Below, piece by piece: positions 46,271-59,394 of a DNA stretch of 64,000 nucleotides. The DNA comes from Mesostigma viride (lineage: Eukaryota; Streptophyta; Mesostigmatophyceae; Mesostigmatales; Mesostigmataceae), in NCBI GenBank assembly GCA_009746045.1, contig RPFO01000079.1, positions 2,912,828 to 2,976,827 on the forward strand, written 5' to 3'. The stretch's first letter is position 1, and each line of letters starts with the position of its first letter. Under the pieces are notes generated by a model. The model was given only the letters and a program-made list of their open reading frames with translations, ran no database searches and was not told the origin of the DNA. The position numbers and the translations under genes were made by a program.

Positions 46271-47171
46271 CTCAACAACCTGCTATCGCTTTCAAAATGG
46301 ACTGTCTGCCTGCCTTAAGCACGCGAGGCAAGCTCCCGAATTCCTGTGGGTTGGCCTGGAGCAGCAGTAACGCGTTTCTGCCGGATCCCTAAGACACGCC
46401 ACGGCCGACGTTCTTTCCAGCTCTAGGAGAGATTATTGATGAACTTTGTTATTCCGTGTTCGTAAACTTACTGCCAAGAATCGAACCACAGACCACGCAG
46501 AGACGGGAAAACTTCCACATCACTCCCTCGATGATGCCAAAATTTGCCATCATCGTTCGGGCTCGCCACGGTCCTGTCTTCCTCCATCCCGCCAAAACGC
46601 GGAGACCAGAAGTCATTAGACAACTACTTCACAGGTAGTGGAGGGTACGAATGTGATACTACTGGCAGCGCACCCGGCCCCCGGGCAGGCGTGGGGGGCA
46701 ACAAGCCAACAACAACCACAACAACAACTCAGTCGGCTTCCAGTCCGGATGACTTGTATCCCGCGCCGCACATGAGCAGCAAAGAGCCGGAATACGGAAT
46801 ACGGTATCGGATGCTACAGTAAGAGATTAGCAGCTGCTTCAGGGGTCAGTCAGTCAATGTCAGTTCTATCCCACTTCAGGGGTGCTTGAAGCTTTGGAGC
46901 CGGGAGGCTTCAGGCTTGCCCAGGTGGCCGGCAGATCACCCCAGCTTGGAGCCTGCGGTGGAACGCGCTGGAAGCGAGTCAAGCGACCCAGAACTTAATC
47001 CCGCCGGGTCAAACTTTTGGGCATTGCCATGGCGGTTGTCGGCTTGTCGCGGCGCCGGGCGGTTGCTAGCCCTTGGTGCGTTGGCGTGGTTTGGCGTGCC
47101 GGATGACGTCGGGCATTGATATTTGCTTTCCGGGGCGAACGCGACCAGCTCGCCATTATAAAGCCACCATT
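46271..47171. other. Intergenic region between RBX1 and ASD (divergent promoters)
   Basis: The two genes diverge from this 0.9-kb stretch, so it must contain both promoters. A plus-strand ORF at 46544-46822 contains QKSLDNYF, a PCNA-binding (PIP) box pattern, followed by a Thr/Ser/Gly-rich stretch. I cannot say whether it is a gene. Confidence 0.45.
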
Positions 47172-48350
47172 ATGGCCTCGCTGTCGACGGCATCTTGCGT
47201 TTCAGCTCCCAGTGTTGGCTTGAGGAGGGCTAATCCCGCGCAGCAGCTTCGCCTGTCTGCTTCGCAGCCGGCTGTCCGGTTACATTCTCGAAGAGTGCAG
47301 GTTACACGAATGGGACTTGATCCGAAGGGGCCATCGATTTGCATTACCGGTGTGACGGGAGCCGTCGGGCAGGAGTTTTTGCGGGTTCTTGACGAGAGAA
47401 ATTTTCCTTATTCGAATCTCAAGGTGACTGCCTCGGAAAGAAGTAAGGGCCAGAAGATCAATTTCCAGGGCAGGGAGTACACGGTCGAGGTCGCGGACCA
47501 GAACACTTTTAAGGATGTTGACATCGCCCTGTTCAGCGCCGGCGGCTCCTTGAGCAAGGAGCTCGCCCCCCTCGCTCGCGATGTCGGCTGTATCGTCATC
47601 GATAACAGCTCCGCCTTCCGGATGATTGACGGCATTCCCCTGACCATTCCCGAGGTTAACCCGGAGTCTATCAAGGGCATCAAGGTGGGAACCCGTAAGG
47701 GAGCCATCATCGCCAATCCAAACTGCTCGACCATTATTGCCTTGACGGCCATCAATGTGCTGTACAGGGAGGCGGGCATCAAGCGCATGGTTGTCAGCAC
47801 ATACCAGGCCGCCAGCGGCGCCGGCTACTCCGCCATGCTCGAGTTGCAAAACCAAACCCGGGAGGTACTCGACGGGAAGCCACCAACCATGAAGATTTTC
47901 CCTCAGCAGTACGCCTTCAACCTCTTCTCCCACAATACCAAGATCGGGCCCGAGGGCTACAACGAGGAGGAGCTGAAGATGCTCAAGGAGTCGCGTAAGA
48001 TCTGGAACGACCCCGAGATCCGTGTCGCGGCCACCTGCGTCCGCGTCCCTGTCATGCGCGCGCATGCGGAGAGCATTAACCTGTCCTTCCGCAAGCCTCT
48101 CTCGGAAACACGGGCCCGTGAGCTGCTTCTGAAGGCCCCTGGCGTTGACGTCGTTGATGACCGGGAGAACAACCGCTTCCCTACGCCCCTGCTGGTGTCC
48201 AATAAGGACAACGTTGCGGTTGGCAGGATCAGGTCGGACATCTCGCAGGACAAGGACATGGGCCTGGAGTTGTTTGTGTGCGGCGACCAGATCAAGAAGG
48301 GCGCCGCCCTGAACGCCGTCCAGATTGCTGAGTTGATCCTGAAGCAGTAA
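47172..48350 (+). CDS. ASD: Aspartate-semialdehyde dehydrogenase, plastid-targeted
   Basis: A single exon of 392 codons. I start at the Met that opens a Ser/Ala/Arg-rich transit peptide (MASLSTASCVSAPSVGLRRA); the frame is open further upstream, but those codons do not resemble a signal. The mature enzyme starts near residue 50 with the nucleotide-binding motif GVTGAVGQEFL. Other family motifs are SAGGS, DNSSAFRM, the catalytic cysteine in NPNCST, SGAGYSAM, QYAFNLF and a basic substrate site with VRVPVMRAHAE. It reduces aspartyl phosphate to aspartate semialdehyde with NADPH, the branch point to lysine, threonine and methionine in the plastid. Lack of introns contrasts with all other host genes here. 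Confidence 0.96.
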   Translation: MASLSTASCVSAPSVGLRRANPAQQLRLSASQPAVRLHSRRVQVTRMGLDPKGPSICITGVTGAVGQEFLRVLDERNFPYSNLKVTASERSKGQKINFQGREYTVEVADQNTFKDVDIALFSAGGSLSKELAPLARDVGCIVIDNSSAFRMIDGIPLTIPEVNPESIKGIKVGTRKGAIIANPNCSTIIALTAINVLYREAGIKRMVVSTYQAASGAGYSAMLELQNQTREVLDGKPPTMKIFPQQYAFNLFSHNTKIGPEGYNEEELKMLKESRKIWNDPEIRVAATCVRVPVMRAHAESINLSFRKPLSETRARELLLKAPGVDVVDDRENNRFPTPLLVSNKDNVAVGRIRSDISQDKDMGLELFVCGDQIKKGAALNAVQIAELILKQ

Positions 48351-48997
48351 GCAAATCAAAGGTGTCAGCAAATCTATGCAGTAAGCAAATCACAGCTGTC
48401 AGCAGACCACAGCCGTGGTTTGTGGCAGTCTGGAAGAAAGGTTGTTTGTTTTGAAATGCATACGTGAAGTGGGACAACCTAACCTGTGCCCACAGTGTGT
48501 GGCTGGCGAGCTAATCCGCGACATGCCTGCAGCGGCCATCGTGCGGTTCTGCATGGAGCAACTGAAAAGTGATTCCCAGTGAATCTTGAATTTTTAATGA
48601 CGGACAGATGTCCGTGAAGGGTAGGGGTTGACTGTTGGTATGACTTGACAAATAAGTGGTAATGGCCACATGCAGTCTTTTTGTTATGAATAAGTATTAA
48701 GTGGGTACAAAACTATGCAGTGGTTTTGGGTTCAGGCGAAAATTCAACACAGAACTTCGTGGTGGCATGATGAGCGCCATGCGGTTGAGGGGAAATTTAA
48801 TGAAGAGCGATTGATAGAAGTGCAACATACCTTATTGTATCATTGAAATCTAGTGACCCCTGGAAATCCCTGGCCTCGTCGTATTATTTGTATTGGCATT
48901 CTCTGAGGTCTTCACATGAAGATCATGTGCAGCAGCGAAGAATAACACTTTAGCAACATCATCTTATTTTGGATTATTAGCTAGACATGTTGAGTGT
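48351..48997. other. 3' flank of ASD
   Basis: AGTAAGCAAATCA is repeated twice just after the stop codon (48348-48395). Otherwise plain AT-rich intergenic DNA. Confidence 0.45.
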
Positions 48998-49509
48998 ATG
49001 CCGTGTAGGTTCAGTGTTGAAGTACGCGCCGAAATGAATAACAGCTGTGAAGACCTTCGCCAGGCACAACAACGGGAGGCCACCGACCGCGCTCGCCGCG
49101 ACTGCCGGGTGGTGCTGCGTCGCTTCCCCCAGAAGCCAGGTGAGACGGCAACCACCCTTAATTGCCGACGAGCTCAAGTAACAGCTCATTACCCCTCATG
49201 GGCCTGGTTGGTAGAACTGCGTGGGTGCCACCGCCTTCCCCACTCACGGGACAAGGCGGTTCCCCCACCAGTCCTGCTCACCTTCCCCTCCCCCGAGGAC
49301 AAGCAGCGGTTCCTTTCTCGTCGCAAGAAGTTGCACAACCTCACCTGGACGGTGGACGACGACCTGACCCCCGCTCAGCAGCAGCAGCGACGCGACCTGT
49401 GGCCAGAATACCTCCGCCACAAGCAATCGACCCCCAGAAGCCCAAGGTGTACTGGAGGGGCGGGGACCTGATGATCAACCACAAGATGTGGACGCCCCCT
49501 GCGGGCTAG
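48998..49509 (+). pseudogene. LINE ORF1-like fragment (copy 1)
   Basis: The frame reads VLLTFPSPEDKQRFLSRRKK and later DDDLTPAQQQQRRDLWPEYL, the arrangement found at the C-terminal end of L1-type ORF1 proteins. A two-base difference near 49430 shifts the frame; the other frame continues to KVYWRGGDLMINHKMWTPPAG and stop. A second copy at about 52985-53262 lacks this shift and shows the original reading. Confidence 0.6.
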
Positions 49510-49535
49510 AATAGCTAGTATAATAGCCCTAGGCA

Positions 49536-49833
49536 TATCCTGACCTGGCCTGGCCCTAAGGACATTCCTAAGAAGGTAGGCAAACATGTCATGACCTACC
49601 CACAGCAGTTGATGGCTGACCTAGAGTGGTCCCAGCGCAGTTTGAAAATTGCATTCACTCCCTCTCTCTTGCTTGGACTGCTATATGCAGGACAAGAGGA
49701 GGTGGAAAACCATTGTCCAGGCTCATACGCCCGCCCCTGTGGGCAAGCCCCCCCCCCCCCAAGCGGGAGGGGCGCTTTGCTGAGTAGAATAAGTAGGGTT
49801 TTCTAGATTAGATTAGCTTAGAGTTAGACATTT
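49536..49833 (+). mobile_element. LINE family B 3' end, split by later insertions
   Basis: Degenerate copy of the C-terminus seen at 21680-21926 (LTWPGPKDIPKKVGKHV). Its 3' UTR breaks off at about 49833, resumes at about 50938-51004 after insertion of a second LINE, is broken again by SINE copy C, and ends at 51353-51385 with the TACATGATCTCC...GGAGTCATGT hairpin and AATTTAATTT. Confidence 0.6.
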
Positions 49834-50937
49834 TGCAGGCCGTTGCATTGCAGGCCGTGCCCCTGGCCTAGCGATCACGAACGAGCTTGGGGAAGGGGGG
49901 CCGACTAACAAGCAGAATTTACTAGCTGACCTCATTTATGCCGACGACATCACGCTCATCGAGAAGCCGGAGTCTGCCCAACTTTGGCTGGACTGCCTGG
50001 CGCTCGAGGCTCGGGCGGTTGGTCTAGAAATCAGCCCCAAAACGGAGGCCCTGGCCCTCGGCATGGCAGGGCCCCCACCCACACTCCGCCTCTTAGACGA
50101 TGCGGAGGTCAACTACCCTCCTTCAGGCCGCTTCAAGCTGCTCGGAAGTTGGCTTCCCGACTGCGAGGACGACATGACGACACGGATCGGCATGGCGTGG
50201 GCGTACCTCCATGACCACCGCCGCTGGTGGAGCAACCCCGCCCTACCCCGGATCGTCAAGCGTGACCTCTTCAAGGTCGTCATTCTGACGATCCTGACCT
50301 ACGGCGCCGAGACGTGGGCACTGACGCAGGAGCTGGAGCAACGACTCGACGGCGCCGTCACCAAGATGCTGCGCCAGGCCCTTAACATCCCCTTTGGTTT
50401 GCACATTAGTAATGAGGATTTGTACGCTGATTTGCCCTATGTTTCCCACATTATTAGGCACAGGCGCCTGGGCCTAGCCGGGCACCTGGCCCGCACAGAT
50501 CAGGTAGATACATCAGATAGACTAGCTGGCACCAAGCCCGCCCAGCCTGGGCGATATGTCCTCACCTGGCGTGCCCCCGGCCGCGCGCGGCAGGGCCGCC
50601 ACCCGTGGACTTTTCGTGATAGACTCGGCATGGACATGTGCTACACTAGACGTGACGGGCTCACCCCGGGCAGCCTCCTGGTTTGTCTGTAATATGGAGG
50701 CAGATGGTGCGCAAGGATAGATGGCAAGTAGTGATGAAGGAGACCACCCCCAAGCCTGTGGGGGCTCCGCGTGTGACCAAGTATGGCATTCATAGCGATT
50801 CGGGCCGCGGTGCCCACACCCCTGTAACTAGGACCTAGATAGCTTATACCATCCATTCCATCCCATGTTCCCCTCCCACTGAGGACTTATGCTCACGTGA
50901 CGCAGTCACGTGTCTATTAATTAATTAATTAATTAAT
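49834..50937 (+). pseudogene. LINE reverse transcriptase C-terminal half (family A, truncated)
   Basis: One frame is open from about 49834 to 50692: RT box with YADDITLI near 49938, then the thumb and C-terminal region (DLFKVVILTILTYGAETWAL, EDLYADLPYVSHIIRHRRLGLAGHLAR). The last residues shift frame, with a PKPVGAPR end as in its relatives. The 3' UTR ends in (ATTA)n at 50917-50937 after a CACGTGAC...GTCACGTG hairpin. 5'-truncated, as usual for LINE copies. Confidence 0.75.
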
Positions 50938-51012
50938 AGAGTTAGATTAGCTCGGTTTCGCGGCTTTGCCCCCCCCCCCTCCATCCATCCACGGGAATAT
51001 GTGCTATACATG

Positions 51013-51344
51013 TGTTCAGCCCGTCTCACGGTGCGAGACTGAACAAGTCTCGCGTGCAGACACGTGTGTAGTACTCCTACACACAGATCTCGAGTGATTT
51101 ATCTAGTACCAAATCCGAAAGGCTTGCATCACTCCCCGGACAGGAGAACTTTTGCGGATGACTGTAGGTGTAAGTTGGCGATGCCATGGTAACCGGAGAC
51201 GTCCGTCCTATAGTCAGCAAAATTGGTGCGAGAGGTCCCCAGTTCGATTCCGGTCGGATTCATTTGCAGATCGCGTTTTCCGCGTTTTCCGCGGCCCGGC
51301 ACTGAACGCAAAGGTTTTCACCTTTGCGGAGTGTCTGATCAGAA
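51013..51344 (+). mobile_element. Structured tRNA-like SINE (copy C)
   Basis: 332 bp with target duplication TATACATG (51005-51012 and 51345-51352), inserted into the 3' UTR of LINE family B. Nearly identical to copy B. Confidence 0.78.
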
Positions 51345-51479
51345 TATACATGATCTCCCAACGGAGTCATGTTGTAATTTAATTTAATAGCCCTAAAATT
51401 AAATTAAATTAAATTAAATTAAATTAAATTATAACATGCCTCCGTGGGGAAAATACAGCAGTAGTAGTGTAAAATAGAT

Positions 51480-51900
51480 AGACCGTGGCCATGTACATGT
51501 ACGCCTCCTAGAGGCACTATCCCAGCTATAAGCCACGCGCTTTACTTAATCATGTACATGTGTGCCTATGATGAGCCACACTCCAGATGATGCCTAGCTT
51601 TATTTAGTTATGCTGTGCCCATGCAGAGAGTTGCTCTCTGCTGAGATGCCACGCTCTAGTTTTGTATATAGCCATGATGATCTTCCCCCTCACAGGCATG
51701 CTCCCCCCCTTACCCGGGCATAGCGTGATAGACCATGAGGGTGCAGGTGCCCTGGTGCACCTAGAGCAGGGGTCCTTTACATCCCCACCCTTGCAGGAAG
51801 CAGCTTAGGATGTATGATAGGCCATATGCCCCCTCTCAAGGGCTATGTGCTACATATACTCCCAACGGAGTTATGTTACAATTCAATTCAATTCAATTCC
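51480..51900 (+). mobile_element. SINE-like element, CGGAGTTATGT-tail family (copy 1)
   Basis: Non-coding repeat whose 3' half (GTGCAGGTGCCCTGGTGCACC, CACCCTTGCAGGAAGC, CATATGCCCC) matches 52766-52990. It ends in ACATATACTCC...CGGAGTTATGT and (AATTC)n, resembling the 3' hairpin of LINE family B. The left boundary is uncertain. Confidence 0.55.
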
Positions 51901-52142
51901 GTGGGGAGGTCATGTAGCACATATTTCATGATGGATGGGGTGGAGGAAGCCGCGTGATCGGACTATCCTAACTCTATCTAGAAAATCCTAACTACACTAC
52001 TCATCAAAACGCCTCCTCCGCTTGGGGGGAGGTGGCTTGCCCACAGGGTCGGGCGTGTGCGCCTTGACAATCTTCTTCCACCGCGTCTTGTCCTGCATGG
52101 CAGTCCAAAGACGGGAGAGAGAGTGGATGCGGTGCTCAAACT
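51895..52142 (-). mobile_element. LINE family B 3' end, inverted copy
   Basis: On the minus strand this reads the same C-terminus as 21770-21926 (EHRIHSLSRLWTAMQDKTRW...PVGKPPPPKRRRR) and the same 3' UTR and hairpin, almost identical over about 240 bp. Its tail abuts the tail of the SINE-like element at 51900 head-on. Confidence 0.75.
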
Positions 52143-52360
52143 GTAATAGCCCTAGCTTGTATCTATATTGGTATAGTCACTGCCGCCATGGCAGCCATGC
52201 TTGGAATGTTTGCCACGCTGTGCACATGTGCCACCATACCTAGACACGTGCACCGCTAACACAGGGTACACAACCAGCCCTAGAGCCTTAGCTTAGCCCT
52301 TGTGCAGCCATGCTACGTCCTGGCTATCATCAGATCACTTGCCCACGCTCCTTGATATGA
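52143..52360 (+). repeat. Dispersed 200-bp repeat (copy 1)
   Basis: Starts TAATAGCCCTAGCTTGTA and ends CCCACGCTCCTTGATATG; a second copy is at 53266-53457, directly upstream of a TTAA-tail SINE. The two parts may together be one longer SINE. Confidence 0.6.
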
Positions 52361-52556
52361 TATCAAAGAGACAACCAGCGCAGGCCAGAAATCGGGAGAA
52401 TCCGGACCATGGTAGCTCGAGCCTGCCGTTATCTTTTCCGCGTTTTCGAGTCGTTCAGGATGATGAAGATGAATGGTGATGGAAATGTGTATCCTTGTGC
52501 ATTGAAATTATGGCTGGCTTACGTGTGGAGCGACTAGATGACCTAGACGGTGGGGC

Positions 52557-52763
52557 TCCTTGATATGATATGCTCACATGGGTTCTATTGCACCCACAGA
52601 ACTTGCCGGATCGTCTACCGTGTCCGATTGCAGCTGTGGCATGCCTCTGGCATGAATGAGAAAGGGGGTCTCTTCCTAGGTTGTGCACATACAGGGATAA
52701 AAGCACTTCGGTGCTCCGTGACTCCCCATGCAACGGGAGCACGAGTGTAATTAAATAATTAAT
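52557..52763 (+). mobile_element. SINE-like element, TTAA-tail family (copy 2)
   Basis: Matches 18064-18299 with small deletions; same 3' hairpin GTGCTCC...GGAGCAC and a shortened tail AATTAAATAATTAATT. Confidence 0.7.
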
Positions 52764-52765
52764 TA

Positions 52766-52990
52766 GGTGCTGGAATACATATAGCGGTGTGCAGGTGCAT
52801 GCTTTGTGCACCCAGAGCAGGTGTAGTTTACACCCTACCCTTGCAGGAAGCTAGTAGCCAAGAATGTATAAAAAGCCATATGCCCCTTTTCAGGGCAGGG
52901 ATATCAAGGAGATGCAACACTCGGGGATATGTGCCACATGTACTAATTGACAACGGAGTTATGTTACAATTTAAATTTATTTTTAATGCC
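52766..52990 (+). mobile_element. SINE-like element, CGGAGTTATGT-tail family (copy 2)
   Basis: 3' module shared with 51480-51900, ending ACATGTACT...CGGAGTTATGT and AATTTAAATTT. Confidence 0.55.
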
Positions 52991-53262
52991 ATCGCGGTCC
53001 CCACTCACGGGACAAGGCGGCTCCCCCACCAGTCCTACTCACCTTCCCCTCCCCTGAGCAGCGGTTCCTCTCTCGTCGCAAGCGGTTGCACGACCTCACC
53101 TGGACGCTGGATGACGACCTCACCCCCGCTCAGCAACAGCAGCGACGCGACCTGTGGCCGGAATACCTCCGCCATAAGCAGGACCCCCAGAAGCCCAAGG
53201 TGTACTGGAGGGGCGGGGACCTGATGATCAACCACAAGATGTGGACGCCCCCAGCGGGCTAG
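52985..53262 (+). pseudogene. LINE ORF1-like fragment (copy 2)
   Basis: One frame reads PPPVLLTFPSPEQRFLSRRK, DDLTPAQQQQRRDLWPEYL and KVYWRGGDLMINHKMWTPPAG before the stop at 53260-53262. It is a 5'-truncated copy of the sequence at 49220-49509, with a small internal deletion. Confidence 0.6.
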
Positions 53263-53456
53263 AATAGCAATAGCCCTAGCTTGTAACCATTGGCGTCACT
53301 GCCGCTAAGGCAGCCATGCCTAGAATGTTGCCTAGCTGTGCCAACACACCTAGTCACGTGCCGCCAACGCACGGTACACAACCAGCCATAGCCTCAGCCT
53401 AGTCCTAGTACAGCCATGCTACGCCCTGGCCATGTTCAGATTACCTGCCCACGCTC

Positions 53457-53687
53457 CTTGCTATGATATGCTCACATGGGTCTTATTGCACCCACAGTTT
53501 GCCGGATCGTTAGCCTGTCCTTTTAGCTAGCCGCGCCCGATTGCAGCTGTGGCATGCCTTTGGCATGAAGGAGACTGCATGGGGGTCTCTGCCCTTTCTC
53601 CTGTAGTGCACACACAGGGATTAAAAGCACTTCGGTGCTCCGTGACTCCCCAACGGGAGCACGAGTTTAATTAATTAATTAATTAAT
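53457..53687 (+). mobile_element. SINE-like element, TTAA-tail family (copy 3)
   Basis: Nearly identical to 18064-18299, with a small ATGG insertion near 53580, the same hairpin and a TTAA tail. Confidence 0.75.
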
Positions 53688-53689
53688 CG

Positions 53690-54868
53690 CGGCTACTTGG
53701 CGCGATATCGATTGCTAGGACTGACCAAGCTGCTGTTACCAGCGCGGGTGTCTCTGATGATGCAACGATACACAAATGGTTTTCACCTTTGCGGCGTGCC
53801 AAATCAAAATCAGAATACACGTCACACTAGACACTCCCGGCCAGTTAGGCTCGAAACACACGCCCTGATCAAGCATGCTGTTTCCGGCCCCACCGTCTAG
53901 GTCATCTAGTCGCTCTACACGTAAGCCAGCCATATATTTCAATGCACAAGGATACACATTTCCATCACCATTCATCTTCATCATCCTGAACGACTCGAAC
54001 ACGCGGACAAGATAACGGCAGGCTCGAGCTACCATGGTCCGGATTCTCCCGATTTCTGGCCTGCGCTGGTTGTCTCCTTGATACATGTTACAGTACCCTA
54101 GTACCATCGGATATACTATTAATACTATATCCGGCTTGATATTAATACTATCCGGCCCTCGGCCTCTACAGACTCTCAATCTGGCTATGACCGGCGTGGG
54201 ATCCCGACAACACCCAACAACAACAACTGTGCGGTATGTTGGCTCGCACGTGGCTTCGGGCCAGCTAATAAACTTGACAGGTGCCGCTGTACTTGCTTAC
54301 ACTAGCGGGGCCATACAACAGCTAGAGTCACTCAACATGGGTCACCCTCGTGTTGCTCATGGCCTCCAGCAGCGCCACTACATGCGGAAAAGTGTAGCCT
54401 TCAGAAATAACATGCAGCTCACACAATCTGACAGGCCCGACGATGTGCTTCCACGCCAGGGCTGGAGGCATAAGCACAAAAAGAAGCTAGACGTTCTAGG
54501 CAAACGAGAGGCCATGGGAGCAGCGAATGGTTGGCATGACGGAATCGTACCATGAGCATAAAGTATGACTTGATCAGTTGTCCACATTAATCACACTCCT
54601 AGGTAATAAGGGATAGCCCCGAAAACTATGAACACGCCAACCAAAGCCAGGCTATTATGAATAGCCGTTCGACAAGAGGTACCTTTTCCGAGTAAACACG
54701 GTGACTTCTTCAGGGCCATCTTTTGCATCCATCATGGCCTGCTAGCTGGCGGCAAGAGCTACAGGGGGCTGAGGGGCTAGGGTTGGCCGCACCACCAACG
54801 CACCACTATTTACTCTATTAAGTACACAACCACTACTGAGAATGAAATAAGACAAGCAACGGCAGAGG
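53690..54868. other. Repeat fragments and unassigned DNA
   Basis: 53757-53818 is a piece of the tRNA-like SINE 3' end and 53922-54076 the 160-bp repeat. A 156-codon plus-strand ORF at 54085-54555 (Gln-, His- and Lys-rich end) is not recognised and probably not a gene. Confidence 0.5.
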
Positions 54869-58585
<3,717 letters not shown>

Positions 58586-59394
58586 TTTTGCGCCGCCTAG
58601 TGGAATTCACACCCGTCTAAGCCCGTTCAGCATTGCAGGGAACCCTCCATGGCTTGATTTGAGCTAGGAAACCATGGGCTTCTTGCGGAATCATCCCGCC
58701 ATTAACAATTTTGTGGCACCCACAACCAGTGTCGCTAGGGCAGTGGCACGACAGGAGCTGGAGTGAACTGCAATCAGCAACAATGGCATCATCAAGTCGT
58801 TTTGTGGCGTTGGTTTGCAGCCGGACGCTCGGGACGTGCGCTAGTTGGCAGTGACGCGGTTCAAGTGCGTGAAAAAGGTGCCATCCGAAGATACTCCATG
58901 CCGGATTCTGGCATCCGTGATCAAATTTGCAAGCAGATCCTTGTTACCCTGATTGTTGACTGGAGCCTGCTTGGGAGATACCAATGGAGCACCACTGTGG
59001 TCTATAGTAGAAGCGTTTTGTGTACCTTGAGGTACCTTGTGGAATTTGCAAGACGTGTACAGTACAGCGTGGGCAACAACAACAACAACAACAATACCGG
59101 CCGGGGGCCGCAATATTTTGTACACTGTATACGGTACGGTTTTAAGACCCTAGAATCCCAAGGGAGCGCTGTATTCTGGCACCCCTTTGCCCTGCACTTT
59201 GCAAACTGCCAGCCTTGACCGTGACGACATGCGAGCCCAGGCCCCAGTGCTGCAACCCGGCATGGCAGCGAGGGAAGGGCATACATAACCCGAGTTTGAC
59301 ATACCTTTTCGGTTGAAGGGAACGATCTCGCAAAAGCCGAGTTCGAGCAGGCAAGGCAGGTCATTTTAGATCGAAGCGTGCACAGCTACGAAAA
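58586..59394. other. Intergenic region between the TMEM41-like gene and COX6A (divergent promoters)
   Basis: No gene recognised. A CAA triplet run lies near 59074-59091. Both neighbours start from this 0.8-kb stretch. Confidence 0.5.

Noticed and set aside
47280..48371. 363-codon minus-strand ORF antisense to ASD
   Set aside because: A shadow of the strongly biased codon use of ASD; the plus-strand frame has all enzyme motifs.
54085..54555. 156-codon plus-strand ORF
   Set aside because: Starts inside a dispersed repeat, no motif, and composition changes along its length; not called as a gene.
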